From the NCBI RefSeq assembly GCF_006517275.1, contig NZ_CP041191.1, positions 3,839,001 to 3,903,000 of the forward strand: a DNA stretch of 64,000 nt, written 5' to 3'. A program made the position numbers and the translations under genes. The DNA is from Labrenzia sp. PHM005 (GTDB taxonomy: Bacteria; Pseudomonadota; Alphaproteobacteria; Rhizobiales; Stappiaceae). The notes under the pieces were generated by a model. That model ran no database searches. It worked only from the letters and a program-made list of their open reading frames with translations, and was not told the DNA's origin. Shown here in pieces: positions 8,147 to 17,661 of the stretch; position 1 is the stretch's first letter, and each line of letters starts with the position of its first letter.

Positions 8147-9364
8147 ATGTCAGTCTTGGAGCAAGACTCGGCTGGGGCACCTGCGCGTGCCTCGCTGGTG
8201 AATGATCCGAAAGTGCGGGGGCTGTTCTATCAGGTGCTCCTGATTGGAACATTGGTTCTCTTCGGATACTTCATAGTCACGAACACGATAGCCAACCTGG
8301 AGCGGCAAAACATTGCCTCCGGTTGGGGCTTTCTTGAAAATACAGCCGGTTTCGGCATCATCCAATCGCTGGTTTCCTACTCGGAAACATCGTCCTACGG
8401 ACAAGCGGTTTTTGTCGGCTTCCTCAACACACTGCTGGTGGCCGTCGTTGGTATCTTCTTTGCAACAATCATCGGGTTCGTTGTCGGGATCGCCCGGCTG
8501 TCGAACAACTGGGTCATTTCGCGGATCGCGTATTGTTACGTTGAATTGGTCCGGAATATCCCACTGCTGTTGCAGATCTTCTTCTGGTATTTTGCGGTTT
8601 TGCGCGCTGTGCCGGGCAAACGGGAAAAGTGGTCGTTCTTCTTCGACACTTTTCACCTCAACATCGCAGGCCTTCGCATGCCGAGGCCGATTTGGGAACC
8701 GGGTTCTGGATGGATCGGCGTCGCCTTGATAGTTGGTATCGTGGCTTCAGTTGTCGTTTCAAAGTGGGCGCACAAGCGCCAGGATGAAACGGGTCAGCAG
8801 TTCCCAGTCTTCTGGACGGGCCTTGGACTGATTATCGGGCTGCCGGTACTCACTTATTTGGTCACCGGAATGCCGATGTATCTGGAGCATCCGAACTTTA
8901 TTGAAACCGGTCCGATTTTGCGGCGTGGTTTTGAATTGGGTGTCGGTTTCAACCTCATCCCGGAATTCCTGGCTCTGACAGCGGCGCTGGCTATTTACAC
9001 GGCGGCCTTCATCGCGGAAATCGTTCGTGCGGGTATTCAGGCGGTCAGCCATGGCCAAACTGAAGCGTCTCATGCACTTGGTCTTCGCAACGCACCGACG
9101 CTGCGTCTGGTGGTTATCCCGCAGGCAATGCGCGTGATTATTCCGCCGCTGACCAGTCAGTACCTGAACTTGACGAAGAACTCCTCACTTGCCGTTGCTA
9201 TTGCCTTCCCGGATCTGGTGTCCGTCGGCGGTACGGTTCTCAACCAAACTGGTCAGGCGATTGAAATCATCGCCATCTGGATGGCGGTCTATCTGTCGCT
9301 CAGCTTGATCACTTCAGCATTCATGAACTGGTACAACCAGCGCATGGCGCTCGTGGAACGGTAA
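8147..9364 (+). CDS. aapQ: General L-amino acid ABC transporter, permease AapQ
   Basis: A 405-aa inner-membrane permease of the HisM/GlnP type with many hydrophobic helices. The EAA loop that docks the ATPase is seen as EASHALGLRNAPTLRLVVIP followed by QAMRVIIPP. The block FVGFLNTLLVAVVGIFFATI and the long central insert between helices are typical of AapQ/BztB rather than short permeases. It lies 238 nt after aapJ copy 2 and 10 nt before aapM, in the order J-Q-M-P known from Rhizobium. The ATG at 8147 has a GCGAGG sequence upstream. Confidence 0.92.
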   Translation: MSVLEQDSAGAPARASLVNDPKVRGLFYQVLLIGTLVLFGYFIVTNTIANLERQNIASGWGFLENTAGFGIIQSLVSYSETSSYGQAVFVGFLNTLLVAVVGIFFATIIGFVVGIARLSNNWVISRIAYCYVELVRNIPLLLQIFFWYFAVLRAVPGKREKWSFFFDTFHLNIAGLRMPRPIWEPGSGWIGVALIVGIVASVVVSKWAHKRQDETGQQFPVFWTGLGLIIGLPVLTYLVTGMPMYLEHPNFIETGPILRRGFELGVGFNLIPEFLALTAALAIYTAAFIAEIVRAGIQAVSHGQTEASHALGLRNAPTLRLVVIPQAMRVIIPPLTSQYLNLTKNSSLAVAIAFPDLVSVGGTVLNQTGQAIEIIAIWMAVYLSLSLITSAFMNWYNQRMALVER

Positions 9365-9374
9365 GGAGAGCGGC

Positions 9375-10526
9375 ATGTCAAATTCACAGTTGTTCCAAAT
9401 AAGAACTGAAGAGGCGCCGCTTCTGCCGGCGCCGGTTTCCACCACTGGTGTGATCGGATGGATGCGGCAGAACTTGTTCTCATCCATTGGTAACACGCTT
9501 CTGACCCTGGTCGGAATCTACATAGCCTATTCTCTGATTACCCCGTTCATTCAGTTCGCTTTTGTCGATGCGGTCTGGACCGGAGAAAACAGGGAGGCCT
9601 GCCTTCCGTCAGATGGTGGGCATAGCGGGGCTTGCTGGGCCTATGTTGAAGCGTATCTTCCGCAGTTCATCTATGGCCGGTATCCGGTCGAGGAACGGTA
9701 CAGGGTCGATATCGTCTATGCACTGTTTGCGCTTCTGCTCGTGCCTTTGGCAATTCCAAGCGCACCGTTCAAGAAGATCAACGCGGTCCTGTTTCTCGTC
9801 GTTTTCCCGATCGTTGCCTATTTCCTTCTGACCGGTCTGGTCATTGGGGATTCGGTGATCTGGCCGATCGTTGAAACTGCTCAATGGGGTGGTCTGCTGG
9901 TAACGCTGGTGATCGCAGTGACAGGTATCGTGGCGTCCTTGCCGCTCGGTATTGCGCTGGCCCTTGGACGACGGTCTAAAATGCCGATCATCAAGCTGGT
10001 CTCGATCATCTTTATCGAGTTCTGGCGTGGTGTACCGCTCATCACGGTTCTGTTCATGTCCTCAGTGATGCTGCCGTTGTTCCTGCCGGAAGGCGTGACC
10101 TTCGATAAGCTTCTCCGGGTTCTGATCGGCGTGACGCTGTTCTCAGCTGCCTATATGGCTGAGGTCGTCCGTGGTGGCCTTCAGGCGATTCCGAAGGGGC
10201 AATACGAAGGTGCGATGGCGCTCGGACTTCGGTTCTGGCCGATGATGTATCTGATCATTCTGCCGCAAGCGTTGAAGCTGGTGATCCCTGGGATCGTCAA
10301 CACCTTTATCGGTCTGTTCAAAGACACGACCCTTGTGCTGATCGTCGGTATGTTTGACCTCCTTGGCCAAATCCAGTCGTCCTTTACGGATCCGACCTGG
10401 TCGACGCCAAGTCAGGGCCACACCGGTTATCTCTTTGCAGCCATAATCTTTTTCGTCTTCTGCTTCGGCATGTCGCGATACTCCATCTACATGGAGAAGA
10501 GGCTGCACACAGGGCACAAACGCTAG
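9375..10526 (+). CDS. aapM: General L-amino acid ABC transporter, permease AapM
   Basis: A 383-aa permease and the second membrane subunit of the transporter. The C-terminal half carries the binding-protein-dependent transport domain, with WGGLLVTLVIAVTGIVASLP, FWRGVPLITVLFM and the EAA-type loop YEGAMALGLRFWPMMYLIIL. The N-terminal part holds extra helices and a periplasmic loop with CLPSDGGHSGACWAY, as in AapM/BztC. The start is 10 nt after aapQ with a GGAGAG binding site, so the two are co-translated. Length agrees with the family. Confidence 0.92.
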   Translation: MSNSQLFQIRTEEAPLLPAPVSTTGVIGWMRQNLFSSIGNTLLTLVGIYIAYSLITPFIQFAFVDAVWTGENREACLPSDGGHSGACWAYVEAYLPQFIYGRYPVEERYRVDIVYALFALLLVPLAIPSAPFKKINAVLFLVVFPIVAYFLLTGLVIGDSVIWPIVETAQWGGLLVTLVIAVTGIVASLPLGIALALGRRSKMPIIKLVSIIFIEFWRGVPLITVLFMSSVMLPLFLPEGVTFDKLLRVLIGVTLFSAAYMAEVVRGGLQAIPKGQYEGAMALGLRFWPMMYLIILPQALKLVIPGIVNTFIGLFKDTTLVLIVGMFDLLGQIQSSFTDPTWSTPSQGHTGYLFAAIIFFVFCFGMSRYSIYMEKRLHTGHKR

Positions 10527-10596
10527 ACACTGAACAAGTGCAGGGCGCGCGATCAGACGCTGCGCCCTGCGGATCGAAATTTCTGGAGAGATACTC

Positions 10597-11400
10597 ATGA
10601 GTGAAAATGCAGTAAATGCGGAAGAGCTGGCCGCTGACCGCTCGAAAATGAAGGTTTCGGACACGGATGTCGCGATCGAAATCAAAGACATGAACAAGTG
10701 GTACGGTGACTTTCACGTCCTGCGCGACATCAACCTGCGGGTGATGAGCGGAGAGCGGATCGTGATCTGTGGCCCGTCCGGTTCCGGCAAATCAACAATG
10801 ATCCGTTGCATCAACCGTCTGGAAGAGCACCAGGCCGGCAACATCATCGTTGAAGGCACTGAACTGACCGACGATCTGAAAAAGATCGACGAGATCCGCC
10901 GTGAAGTCGGCATGTGCTTCCAGCACTTCAACCTGTTCCCGCATCTGACGATCCTGGAAAATTGCACCCTGGCGCCGATCTGGGTGCGTAAGATGCCGAA
11001 GAAGGAAGCCGAAGAGATTGCGATGCACTACCTGGAGCGGGTCAAGATCCCGGAACAGGCGCTGAAGTACCCGGGCCAGCTGTCTGGTGGTCAGCAGCAG
11101 CGCGTGGCGATCGCCCGGTCACTCTGCATGAACCCGAAGATCATGTTGTTCGATGAGCCGACATCGGCGCTCGATCCGGAAATGATCAAGGAAGTGCTCG
11201 ACGTGATGGTTGGTCTTGCCGAAGAAGGCATGACAATGCTTTGTGTGACCCACGAAATGGGCTTTGCCCGTAAAGTGGCCAACCGGGTTATCTTTATGGA
11301 CGCCGGCCAAATTGTTGAGCAGAACGAGCCGGAAGAGTTCTTCACCAACCCGCAACACGAGCGGACGAAGCTTTTCTTGAGCCAGATCCTGCATCACTGA
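10597..11400 (+). CDS. aapP: General L-amino acid ABC transporter, ATP-binding protein AapP
   Basis: A 267-aa ABC ATPase of the GlnQ/HisP class that powers AapQM. Walker [10 protein letters not shown] is at residues 59-67, the signature LSGGQ at 162-166, and Walker B MLFDEP at 183-188 followed by TSALDPE. The first 25 residues are a polar extension often seen in AapP. A ribosome binding site (GGAGAG) precedes the ATG. It is the last gene of the operon, followed by a strong terminator. Confidence 0.95.
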   Translation: MSENAVNAEELAADRSKMKVSDTDVAIEIKDMNKWYGDFHVLRDINLRVMSGERIVICGPSGSGKSTMIRCINRLEEHQAGNIIVEGTELTDDLKKIDEIRREVGMCFQHFNLFPHLTILENCTLAPIWVRKMPKKEAEEIAMHYLERVKIPEQALKYPGQLSGGQQQRVAIARSLCMNPKIMLFDEPTSALDPEMIKEVLDVMVGLAEEGMTMLCVTHEMGFARKVANRVIFMDAGQIVEQNEPEEFFTNPQHERTKLFLSQILHH

Positions 11401-11434
11401 TCTCAGCCACCTTGTTTGGCGTTCCAAAAACAAG

Positions 11435-11465
11435 AAGCCCCGGACTTTTGTCTGGGGCTTTTTTC
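11435..11465 (+). terminator. Rho-independent terminator of the aap operon
   Basis: AAGCCCCGGA (11435-11444) pairs with TCTGGGGCTT (11451-11460, one G-U pair) and runs into TTTT. It separates the operon from the convergent tetR gene. Confidence 0.85.
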
Positions 11466-11476
11466 TTAGAAATTTA

Positions 11477-12088
11477 TTAGACTGGCACCAGTTTATCGAC
11501 CGCACAGCCAGCAAGCATCTTCAGCGATTCCGGATCTTCCCCCATACGTGCCCGGATCGAAATTCCGTGGATCACCATGGCCAGTATTTGACTGGCCTCG
11601 AACGCTGCTGCTTCGCTGATATTACCTTTGCCGTGATAGTGGATAAGCTGGCCGAATTGGGTGTCCATTCGAAGAATGACAGCTTCCAGCGCGTCCTTGA
11701 AATCTTTGTCCTGCAGGATTTCGGTCGGAAGAGTGGAGATAGCAAAACATCCATATCGCGCGCCGGTGATATCAGTGTGCCCGGTGTAAAGGTCGATGGC
11801 AGCACTGAAGATTGCTTTGAGTTGTGGTTTGGCGCCTTTTTCGGCGAGTGCAGCGTCCCGCAAATGCGCTTCCATCTTGTCCGCAAACCGCGTGACCACC
11901 TTCAAGAACATGTCTTTTTTTGAGCCGAAGGCGGAATAAAGGCTTGGCCGGTTCAAGCCGGTTTCAGCAGCGATCTGATCCAAACTGGTTGCCGAATACC
12001 CGTTTTTCCAAAACACCTGCAGGATTTGATCCAGCGTTTTGTCTTCATCAAATGTCCGCGGCCGGCCGCGTTTGGCGCTTTCTGTCAT
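11477..12088 (-). CDS. TetR family transcriptional regulator
   Basis: A 203-aa regulator. The N-terminal helix-turn-helix is clear: RPRTFDEDKTLDQILQVFW, then GYSATSLDQIAAETGLNRPS and LYSAFGSKKDMFLKV, covering residues 8-60. The C-terminal ligand domain resembles the AcrR/YxaF-like group, with TGARYGCFAISTLPTEI. It is divergent from the HD-domain gene at 12162 with a 73-nt shared promoter region holding an inverted repeat, so it most likely represses itself and that gene. The inducer is unknown. Confidence 0.9.
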   Translation of the reverse strand: MTESAKRGRPRTFDEDKTLDQILQVFWKNGYSATSLDQIAAETGLNRPSLYSAFGSKKDMFLKVVTRFADKMEAHLRDAALAEKGAKPQLKAIFSAAIDLYTGHTDITGARYGCFAISTLPTEILQDKDFKDALEAVILRMDTQFGQLIHYHGKGNISEAAAFEASQILAMVIHGISIRARMGEDPESLKMLAGCAVDKLVPV

Positions 12089-12099
12089 TTTATACTACT

Positions 12100-12135
12100 T
12101 CGCATAAAATGCTCGACCTGTCTATTTATATGCGA
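12100..12135. promoter_or_regulatory. Putative TetR operator (inverted repeat)
   Basis: TCGCATAAA (12100-12108) and TTTATATGCGA (12125-12135) are inverted half-sites, with two extra bases in the right arm, in the space between the divergent tetR and HD-domain genes. The position suits control of both promoters. This is inferred from symmetry only. Confidence 0.45.
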
Positions 12136-12161
12136 TACGGTACAAAAAAGGGGATGATGTC

Positions 12162-12968
12162 ATGACAATGTTTGACGAGATTGAAGGAAAACCGGCATTT
12201 GGATCGCTGGCCTGGGGGACGCGGACTGGCGCCTACAGCCACGGCCGCCTCACCACTTATGAAAAGCTCAGTGTTTTAGGAAACATGGGAAAGATGGCGG
12301 GGCTCCAAGGGTTGGATGTACTGGCCAGCAAACTAGGGCTGATGAAGGCTTATGGTGCGGATTTGGAGGGGCTACTGCCGCCAACAACCGGTTTGGTCAC
12401 TGATAGCCTTGCATTTGCCGATGAAGTGCTTGGCGAAGAGATTTTCCAGCACAGTTGGCGGACTTATTATTGGGGCATGCTGTTGGGCGGTTATCGGGGT
12501 TTGGAAATCGACCGGGAAATACTGTTTTCAGCGGCGATTCTTCATGATCTTGGGATGGCAAAGGATCGGCCGGTCCATCCGTGCACCTGTTGTTTTGCTG
12601 TTCATGGTGCGGAACGGGGTAAAGCACATTTGGTCTCAATGGGGCACGATCCGGCCAAGGCGAGAAAAGTTGGCGATGCGATCGCCCTTCATCTTAATGG
12701 CTATGTTTCTAACCGCCTTTATGGCGTCGAAGCGCACCTATTAAGCCGTGGAGCCATGTGCGATGTTTTTGGTTTGGGAAGCAAACGGGTCGCCCGGGAC
12801 ACCCGCCGGGCCATATTGGCGCACCATCCCAAAGGAGACTTGTTGAACGGTTTGGAGATTTGGCCTGGCCATCACTTAAAAAACACCCGGGGCGATTTTC
12901 TTATCCGTTTGAACGGGGGCGAAAAGCACGCGGCTCAGCCGCTTTCCCTGCAACAAAGTCCTAGATAA
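12162..12968 (+). CDS. HD-domain metal-dependent hydrolase-like protein
   Basis: A 268-aa protein with an HD phosphohydrolase-type core: H97 in FQHSWRTYYWG, the H128-D129 pair in AAILHDLGMAK, H149 and H156 in the following helix, and a late ALHLNGYV. This pattern resembles the HD family that contains cyanamide hydratase, but substrate specificity cannot be called. There is no signal peptide or membrane segment. Two ATG codons (12162 and 12168) are possible, both behind an AAAAGGGG binding site. Being divergent from a TetR regulator suggests induction by a small molecule that the enzyme degrades; that is inference. Confidence 0.75.
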   Translation: MTMFDEIEGKPAFGSLAWGTRTGAYSHGRLTTYEKLSVLGNMGKMAGLQGLDVLASKLGLMKAYGADLEGLLPPTTGLVTDSLAFADEVLGEEIFQHSWRTYYWGMLLGGYRGLEIDREILFSAAILHDLGMAKDRPVHPCTCCFAVHGAERGKAHLVSMGHDPAKARKVGDAIALHLNGYVSNRLYGVEAHLLSRGAMCDVFGLGSKRVARDTRRAILAHHPKGDLLNGLEIWPGHHLKNTRGDFLIRLNGGEKHAAQPLSLQQSPR

Positions 12969-13209
12969 CCGGGGACTAGAAATGGAAAAACTTCTGCCGG
13001 GATGATCGCTGTTCTAAGAAGTTTTCGGGACCCCGGTTGATCGGTAGCGAATCAGTTTCTGGCTTTATTTCGTCATCCTGTTCTTTTTTGCAATGAAGGA
13101 AGTTCTGTTGGGAAGAAGTACTTAGGTAAAAAATGTAGTCAGATTGTATATTTAGGAAATGTTCATCATGAGGTGGCCAATTGCCCTTACGTAAAGTGAG
13201 GGCGCTCCA

Positions 13210-14550
13210 ATGAATTTGTTACAATCTGATTTTCAGAAACGGTTGGAATTCGCTGAAATTGATAGTCGGACAGTTTCAGCTTTGCAGGAGATTTGGCCGG
13301 TCATTCAGCCAGCTCTGGATGGCTTGTTGTCTGACTTTTACGCGCATGTGGGAAAGGTTCCCGAACTGGCCAATTTGGTCGGGGCCCAGCAATCGCGATT
13401 GGTGAATGCTCAAAAGACTCATTGGGAAAAGCTTTTCACAAGCGGTTTTGATGAAGACTATCAGCGCAGCATCAATACCATTGGTCATGTCCACTGCCGG
13501 ATCGGCCTCGAGCCTAAGTGGTATATCGCGGGATATAAATTTGTCCTCGTTCGCCTCAATAAGTTCCTGGTCAAAAAGTACCGCAGATCGATGAAGGATC
13601 TCGGGAAGACACTTGAACATGTCACTGCCGCAGTCATGCTGGATATGGACATGGCAATTTCCACCTATGAAGAACAATTGCTTTTGGAACGGGCGGAACA
13701 GGCCAAGCGCCTCAATCAAGCGATCGAGACCTTCAGAACACGTGTTGAGGGACCACTTGCGGAGGTCGACAAGGGAGCCGCTATCGTTTCATCTGAATCC
13801 CGGAACCTTTCATCTTTGTCAGAGGGCGCCCTGGAGCAGATTGGCAACGCACAAACTTTTTCTGCCGAATCCAATTCCAGCGTTCAAACAGTTGCGGCCG
13901 CCACCGAAGAATTGTCCGGCTCTATACGGGAACTTTCAGAGCAGGTGATTGGCGCTGCGCGAATTGCAACAGAAGCCTCTGAAGGCACAGAACAATCTAG
14001 TGTTCATGTCAGCAGCCTGGCCGGGGCAGCCCAGAAAATCGGTGATGTGGTCGGGCTGATTCAAGCAATTGCCGAGCAAACCAACCTTTTGGCGCTCAAT
14101 GCCACAATCGAGGCTGCGCGGGCAGGGGAATCTGGAAAAGGGTTTGCAGTAGTTGCCAATGAAGTCAAAACCTTGGCTGGACAAACCGCCAAGGCAACGG
14201 AAGAAATCAGCCAGCAAGTTGGAGAAATTCAACAGACGACGGAACGAGCCGTCCAGTCGATCGCATCCATTTCCGATGTGATCAAACAATTGGATGAAAT
14301 GACAACATCCATCGCCGGTGCTGTGGAAGAGCAGGGGGCGGCGACCCAGGAGATTTCTCAGAGCGTGAATGTTGTTGCCTCAGGGGCTCAATCTCTTGAG
14401 GAAAATATTCGCGGTGTTGCGGACGCAGTTAATGCGACCCATGACGCTGCAAATACTTTCCAGTCGGCCGCCGGCGAAGTGAACCAGAGTGTCGACAGCA
14501 TCTCCGATCACATCAAAGACTTTTTTGAAACATTGAAAACCGGGACCTAA
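13210..14550 (+). CDS. Globin-coupled methyl-accepting chemotaxis protein (HemAT-like)
   Basis: A 446-aa soluble chemoreceptor. Residues 1-165 form a protoglobin sensor; the segment [19 protein letters not shown] carries the probable heme-proximal histidine (H95), the position known for HemAT and DosC-type sensors. Residues 230-440 are the MCP signalling domain, with [20 protein letters not shown] and [20 protein letters not shown] at the hairpin tip. There are no transmembrane helices and no HAMP domain, so it should sense O2 in the cytoplasm and feed CheA/CheW. No che genes are nearby. Start supported by GAGGGCG upstream of the ATG. Confidence 0.92.
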   Translation: MNLLQSDFQKRLEFAEIDSRTVSALQEIWPVIQPALDGLLSDFYAHVGKVPELANLVGAQQSRLVNAQKTHWEKLFTSGFDEDYQRSINTIGHVHCRIGLEPKWYIAGYKFVLVRLNKFLVKKYRRSMKDLGKTLEHVTAAVMLDMDMAISTYEEQLLLERAEQAKRLNQAIETFRTRVEGPLAEVDKGAAIVSSESRNLSSLSEGALEQIGNAQTFSAESNSSVQTVAAATEELSGSIRELSEQVIGAARIATEASEGTEQSSVHVSSLAGAAQKIGDVVGLIQAIAEQTNLLALNATIEAARAGESGKGFAVVANEVKTLAGQTAKATEEISQQVGEIQQTTERAVQSIASISDVIKQLDEMTTSIAGAVEEQGAATQEISQSVNVVASGAQSLEENIRGVADAVNATHDAANTFQSAAGEVNQSVDSISDHIKDFFETLKTGT

Positions 14551-14624
14551 GAGATCCAGAACTTTCCCGTTTTTGATCCCCTAAGGCTCCATGAGTAGGA
14601 AATCTTGCCTGCCATAAACAAGTT

Positions 14625-14656
14625 AACCCTGCCGAATTCTGCAGGGTTTTCTTTTA
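14625..14656 (+). terminator. Rho-independent terminator after the HemAT-like gene
   Basis: AACCCTGC (14625-14632) pairs with GCAGGGTT (14641-14648) and is followed by TTCTTTT. It lies between convergent genes. Confidence 0.8.
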
Positions 14657-14674
14657 TTGGGGTTGGCAAACCGA

Positions 14675-15520
14675 TCAGGCCGAGCCTGTTAGCACTTCCG
14701 TATCGTCGCGGGCGCCCCATTCGGACCAGGAGCCATCATAAAGGGACAGGTCACGGGCTTCGAGGACAGTGAGGCCGAGCGTGAGGATTGCCGCAGTCAC
14801 GCCGGAGCCGCAGGTTGTGGTAATGGGTTTGGAAAGATCCACACCGGCAGCTTCATAGACCGGCTTCAGCTCCTCCCTTGTTTTGAAGGTGCCGGCTTCT
14901 GAAATAAGGTTGGTAAAGGGCAAGTTTTTGGCGTTCGGCATATGACCGCTTCGCAATCCCGCCCGCGGTTCCGCAGCTTCTCCGGCGAAGCGGGCCGCAG
15001 AGCGCGCGTCCAGAAGCTGCGCGTTCTCAGAAGTCGTCAGGGCTTTGACCGCAGCCAGATTGGCCACCGCGCTGTTGTTCAAGCGGGCCGTGAAATGGCG
15101 CTCGGGGCGCCGGACCGGATTGTCGTCCGCAGGGCGGCCTTCAGCGGTCCATTTCGGCATGCCGCCATCGAGCACATGGACGTTTTCGACACCAAACGTC
15201 CGGAAAGTCCACCAGACGCGTGCGGCGGAGTAAAAGCCGAAATCATCATATACGACAATGGTTTGACCGTCGCCAATTCCAAGTTTCCGCATGGCGGATG
15301 AAAACACATGCGGCGCGGGCAACATGTGTGGCAGGTCGCTGTTTTTGTCGCAGATCTCGTTGACGTCGAAAAAAACTGCCCCGGGAATATGGGAGTCCGG
15401 ATAAACCGGTTTGGCATCGGGCGTTGTGACCGGCGGCATCCATGCATTTACGACAACCACATCCGGCGCGTTGAGATGATTGGCCAGCCAGTCTGTGGAG
15501 ACGAGCGGATGATAGGTCAT
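14675..15520 (-). CDS. sseA: 3-mercaptopyruvate sulfurtransferase
   Basis: A 281-aa two-domain rhodanese. The catalytic loop is CGSGVTA with C237 as the persulfide-bearing cysteine; this sequence is the mark of mercaptopyruvate rather than thiosulfate sulfurtransferases. The N-terminal inactive rhodanese domain includes HIPGAVFFDVN and YDDFGFYSAARVWW, and the inter-domain LLDARSAARFAGEAAEPR is typical. It transfers sulfane sulfur from 3-mercaptopyruvate to an acceptor. It begins only 3 nt after the GFA-family gene, so it is the last gene of a three-gene minus-strand operon. Confidence 0.92.
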   Translation of the reverse strand: MTYHPLVSTDWLANHLNAPDVVVVNAWMPPVTTPDAKPVYPDSHIPGAVFFDVNEICDKNSDLPHMLPAPHVFSSAMRKLGIGDGQTIVVYDDFGFYSAARVWWTFRTFGVENVHVLDGGMPKWTAEGRPADDNPVRRPERHFTARLNNSAVANLAAVKALTTSENAQLLDARSAARFAGEAAEPRAGLRSGHMPNAKNLPFTNLISEAGTFKTREELKPVYEAAGVDLSKPITTTCGSGVTAAILTLGLTVLEARDLSLYDGSWSEWGARDDTEVLTGSA

Positions 15521-15523
15521 GAA

Positions 15524-16003
15524 TCAGTCCTTGTGTTCCAGAAGGCCGTGGGCCTTGTGCCAGTCTTCGATCGATTTGTCCGGATAACCCTCAAAATGAG
15601 CGTGGCCAGGTCCCTCAGGCACGTCAATCCATGCGGGTTTGTCCTTCAGCATGATGTGAACGGTTTCCGGCGTTTGCGGCAAGGCCGTATCAATGGACCC
15701 AGCGTGGGGATGCAACAACTCCGGCCAGCGTGGATCCCAGAGCCAGAGGTGGGAGCCGCAAGCCCCGCAGAAATGACGTTCGGCCGGGCTGGTCTTGCCG
15801 TCGATTTTGGCGTGATAGACCGATTTTTGGTCTGCACCCTCAACCCTGAGGCTGTGCGCATCCGCCATCAGATTGATCGCATAACCGCCGCTGCCGGCCA
15901 ATTTGCGGCAGATCGAACAGTAACACTTCATGAAGGGGTACGGAGCTGCGCTCTCCACTTCAAACGTGACCGCCTTGCAATGACAGCTACCGGCGAGTTT
16001 CAT
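15524..16003 (-). CDS. GFA/CENP-V family zinc protein
   Basis: A 159-aa protein with the zinc ligand pattern of the GFA (glutathione-dependent formaldehyde-activating, Mss4-like) fold: GSCHCKAVTFEV near the N-terminus, CYCSICRKLAGSGGYA, and HFCGACGSHLWLWDPRWPEL. The family name suggests formaldehyde/glutathione chemistry, but most members have no proven activity. It lies between alaX and sseA in one operon (20 nt and 3 nt gaps). Confidence 0.88.
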   Translation of the reverse strand: MKLAGSCHCKAVTFEVESAAPYPFMKCYCSICRKLAGSGGYAINLMADAHSLRVEGADQKSVYHAKIDGKTSPAERHFCGACGSHLWLWDPRWPELLHPHAGSIDTALPQTPETVHIMLKDKPAWIDVPEGPGHAHFEGYPDKSIEDWHKAHGLLEHKD

Positions 16004-16024
16004 CTGTAGAACTCCCTGTCGTGA

Positions 16025-16741
16025 TCAATCTGCCAGGCGAAGCCGGACCCGGCGGTTTTGCTTGCCCTTTTTTTCGCTTTTGCCGAGCGTGAGCGGTCCT
16101 ATTTCCGACGTCCGGGTGACATGGGTGCCGCCACAAGGCTGCAGATCGACATCACCGCCAATCCGCACAAGCCGGACCCGGCCAGCCCCGCGCGGCGGCT
16201 GAACGGACATGGTCTTGACCAAACCAGGATTGGCGTCCAGTTCTTCATCGGTGATCCATTCGAAGGCGACATCGTAATCACCGCTGGCGAGGGCGTTGAC
16301 TTTCTCGCTGACGGCTTCCTTGTCGAGCGGTGTGTCGCCCATGTCGAAGTCGAGCCGGCCTTCGCCGTCGCCGATCTGACCGCCTGTCACAGGATATGGC
16401 AAGGCAACAGAAAGGAGGTGCAAGGCCGTATGCATGCGCATCAGCCGGTAGCGGCGCGCCCAATCAATATGCGCTGTCAGTTTCGTACCCGCGTCCGGGA
16501 GGGTTTGGCCTTCAGCCGGAACATGAACGATGGTCTGCTTGTCTGCATCGTAGACCGTTGTGGCAATCTCAATGCGGCTGCCATCATCCAATTCCAGATA
16601 ACCGCTATCGCCCGGCTGACCGCCACCGGTGGCATAAAAGACCGTCCGATCCAGGACGATCCCGCCGAGGTCGTTCACCACCACCACGTCCGCTTCGCAA
16701 CTGCGCAAATAGGCATCATCGCGGAAGAGGGGCGTGGTCAT
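16025..16741 (-). CDS. Alanyl-tRNA editing protein (AlaX-like)
   Basis: A 238-aa free-standing editing domain related to the AlaRS second half, which deacylates Ser- or Gly-tRNA(Ala). Zinc-site motifs are visible: MRMHTALHLLS (HxxxH) and LQPCGGTHVTRTSEIGPL (CxxxH). VFYATGGGQPGDSG is the N-terminal AlaX motif. The ATG at 16741 is preceded by AAGGAGTTG and fits the family; the open frame extends upstream to 16879 without conserved sequence. It is the first gene of an operon with the GFA and sulfurtransferase genes, a loose thiol/quality-control grouping. Confidence 0.88.
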   Translation of the reverse strand: MTTPLFRDDAYLRSCEADVVVVNDLGGIVLDRTVFYATGGGQPGDSGYLELDDGSRIEIATTVYDADKQTIVHVPAEGQTLPDAGTKLTAHIDWARRYRLMRMHTALHLLSVALPYPVTGGQIGDGEGRLDFDMGDTPLDKEAVSEKVNALASGDYDVAFEWITDEELDANPGLVKTMSVQPPRGAGRVRLVRIGGDVDLQPCGGTHVTRTSEIGPLTLGKSEKKGKQNRRVRLRLAD

Positions 16742-16841
16742 GTGAACAACTCCTTGGTTTGAATTTTGAATCTCTGCCAAGGATGCATAGTGCTCAATCA
16801 GGGTCAATCCACGGGCTGTGGTTTTGACAGTGGAAAAAGGG

Positions 16842-17489
16842 TCAAGAATTCGCTTTGGCGACCAGCAGTTTGAGCGCAAATGTGCCCATGATGCCGGCGA
16901 ACAGCCAGTCGAATGCCCGCATCACCTTTGGAGAGGACTTGAGCAGTCTTGCAAACGCACCGGCTCCCAGGACCATCAGCGCGCAGATCGGCATACCGAG
17001 GACCACGAAATAACCGCCGAAAAACAGAAGTTTAGCGGTGGCATGCGGATCGCTTGCAGACACGAATTGCGGCAGGAAGGTCACGAAAAATAATACAATC
17101 TTTGGATTGAGGATATTGACGCCCAGCCCTTGTAGCCAGACCCGGTGAAACGGCTGTTTTTTGGTCTCAACGGCTTCGAGGGTCATTGATGTGCCATTCC
17201 GGACAGCCTGAAACGCAAGCCAAATAAGGTAACCTGCCCCGATGACCTTGAGGATGGAAAACGCTGTTGCCGATGCCGCTAGCAACGCTGAAATACCGAT
17301 GGCCGCCAAAATGGTGTGGATGACGAGGCCGCAAGTTGCTCCGAGAACGGCGGCCAGACCCGCCTTGCGGCCCTGGGTCAAGGTCTTGCTCATAAACAGC
17401 GTCATATCGGGGCCCGGCGTGATTGTCAGGACCAAAGCCGCCGCGGTGAAGGCAGCTAGGACAGCGGGTGTTGGGAAAAAGTCAGGCAT
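16842..17489 (-). CDS. LysE/RhtB family amino acid exporter
   Basis: A 215-aa inner-membrane protein with about six hydrophobic helices. The family block TPGPDMTLFMSKTLTQGRKA is followed by GLAAVLGATCGLVIHTILAA, and QGLGVNILNPKIVLFFVTF is the second signature. Members export amino acids or homoserine lactones; the substrate is not predictable. Separated from alaX by about 100 nt on the same strand. Confidence 0.9.
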   Translation of the reverse strand: MPDFFPTPAVLAAFTAAALVLTITPGPDMTLFMSKTLTQGRKAGLAAVLGATCGLVIHTILAAIGISALLAASATAFSILKVIGAGYLIWLAFQAVRNGTSMTLEAVETKKQPFHRVWLQGLGVNILNPKIVLFFVTFLPQFVSASDPHATAKLLFFGGYFVVLGMPICALMVLGAGAFARLLKSSPKVMRAFDWLFAGIMGTFALKLLVAKANS

Positions 17490-17661
17490 CAGGGCGCAGT
17501 CCTTTTAAATGAGCGTCGCGCACAACAACGCAAACGATCTTGTCTGTCAAAAGAAAATTTTTGGGGGACAGGCGCGAGAAATAAGGACAGGCGCTAAGTC
17601 CTTAACTTTTCTTGAGAAGTCTCAGCCCTAATGTCAGTCAGGGATTGTTCCGGGGGATGGT

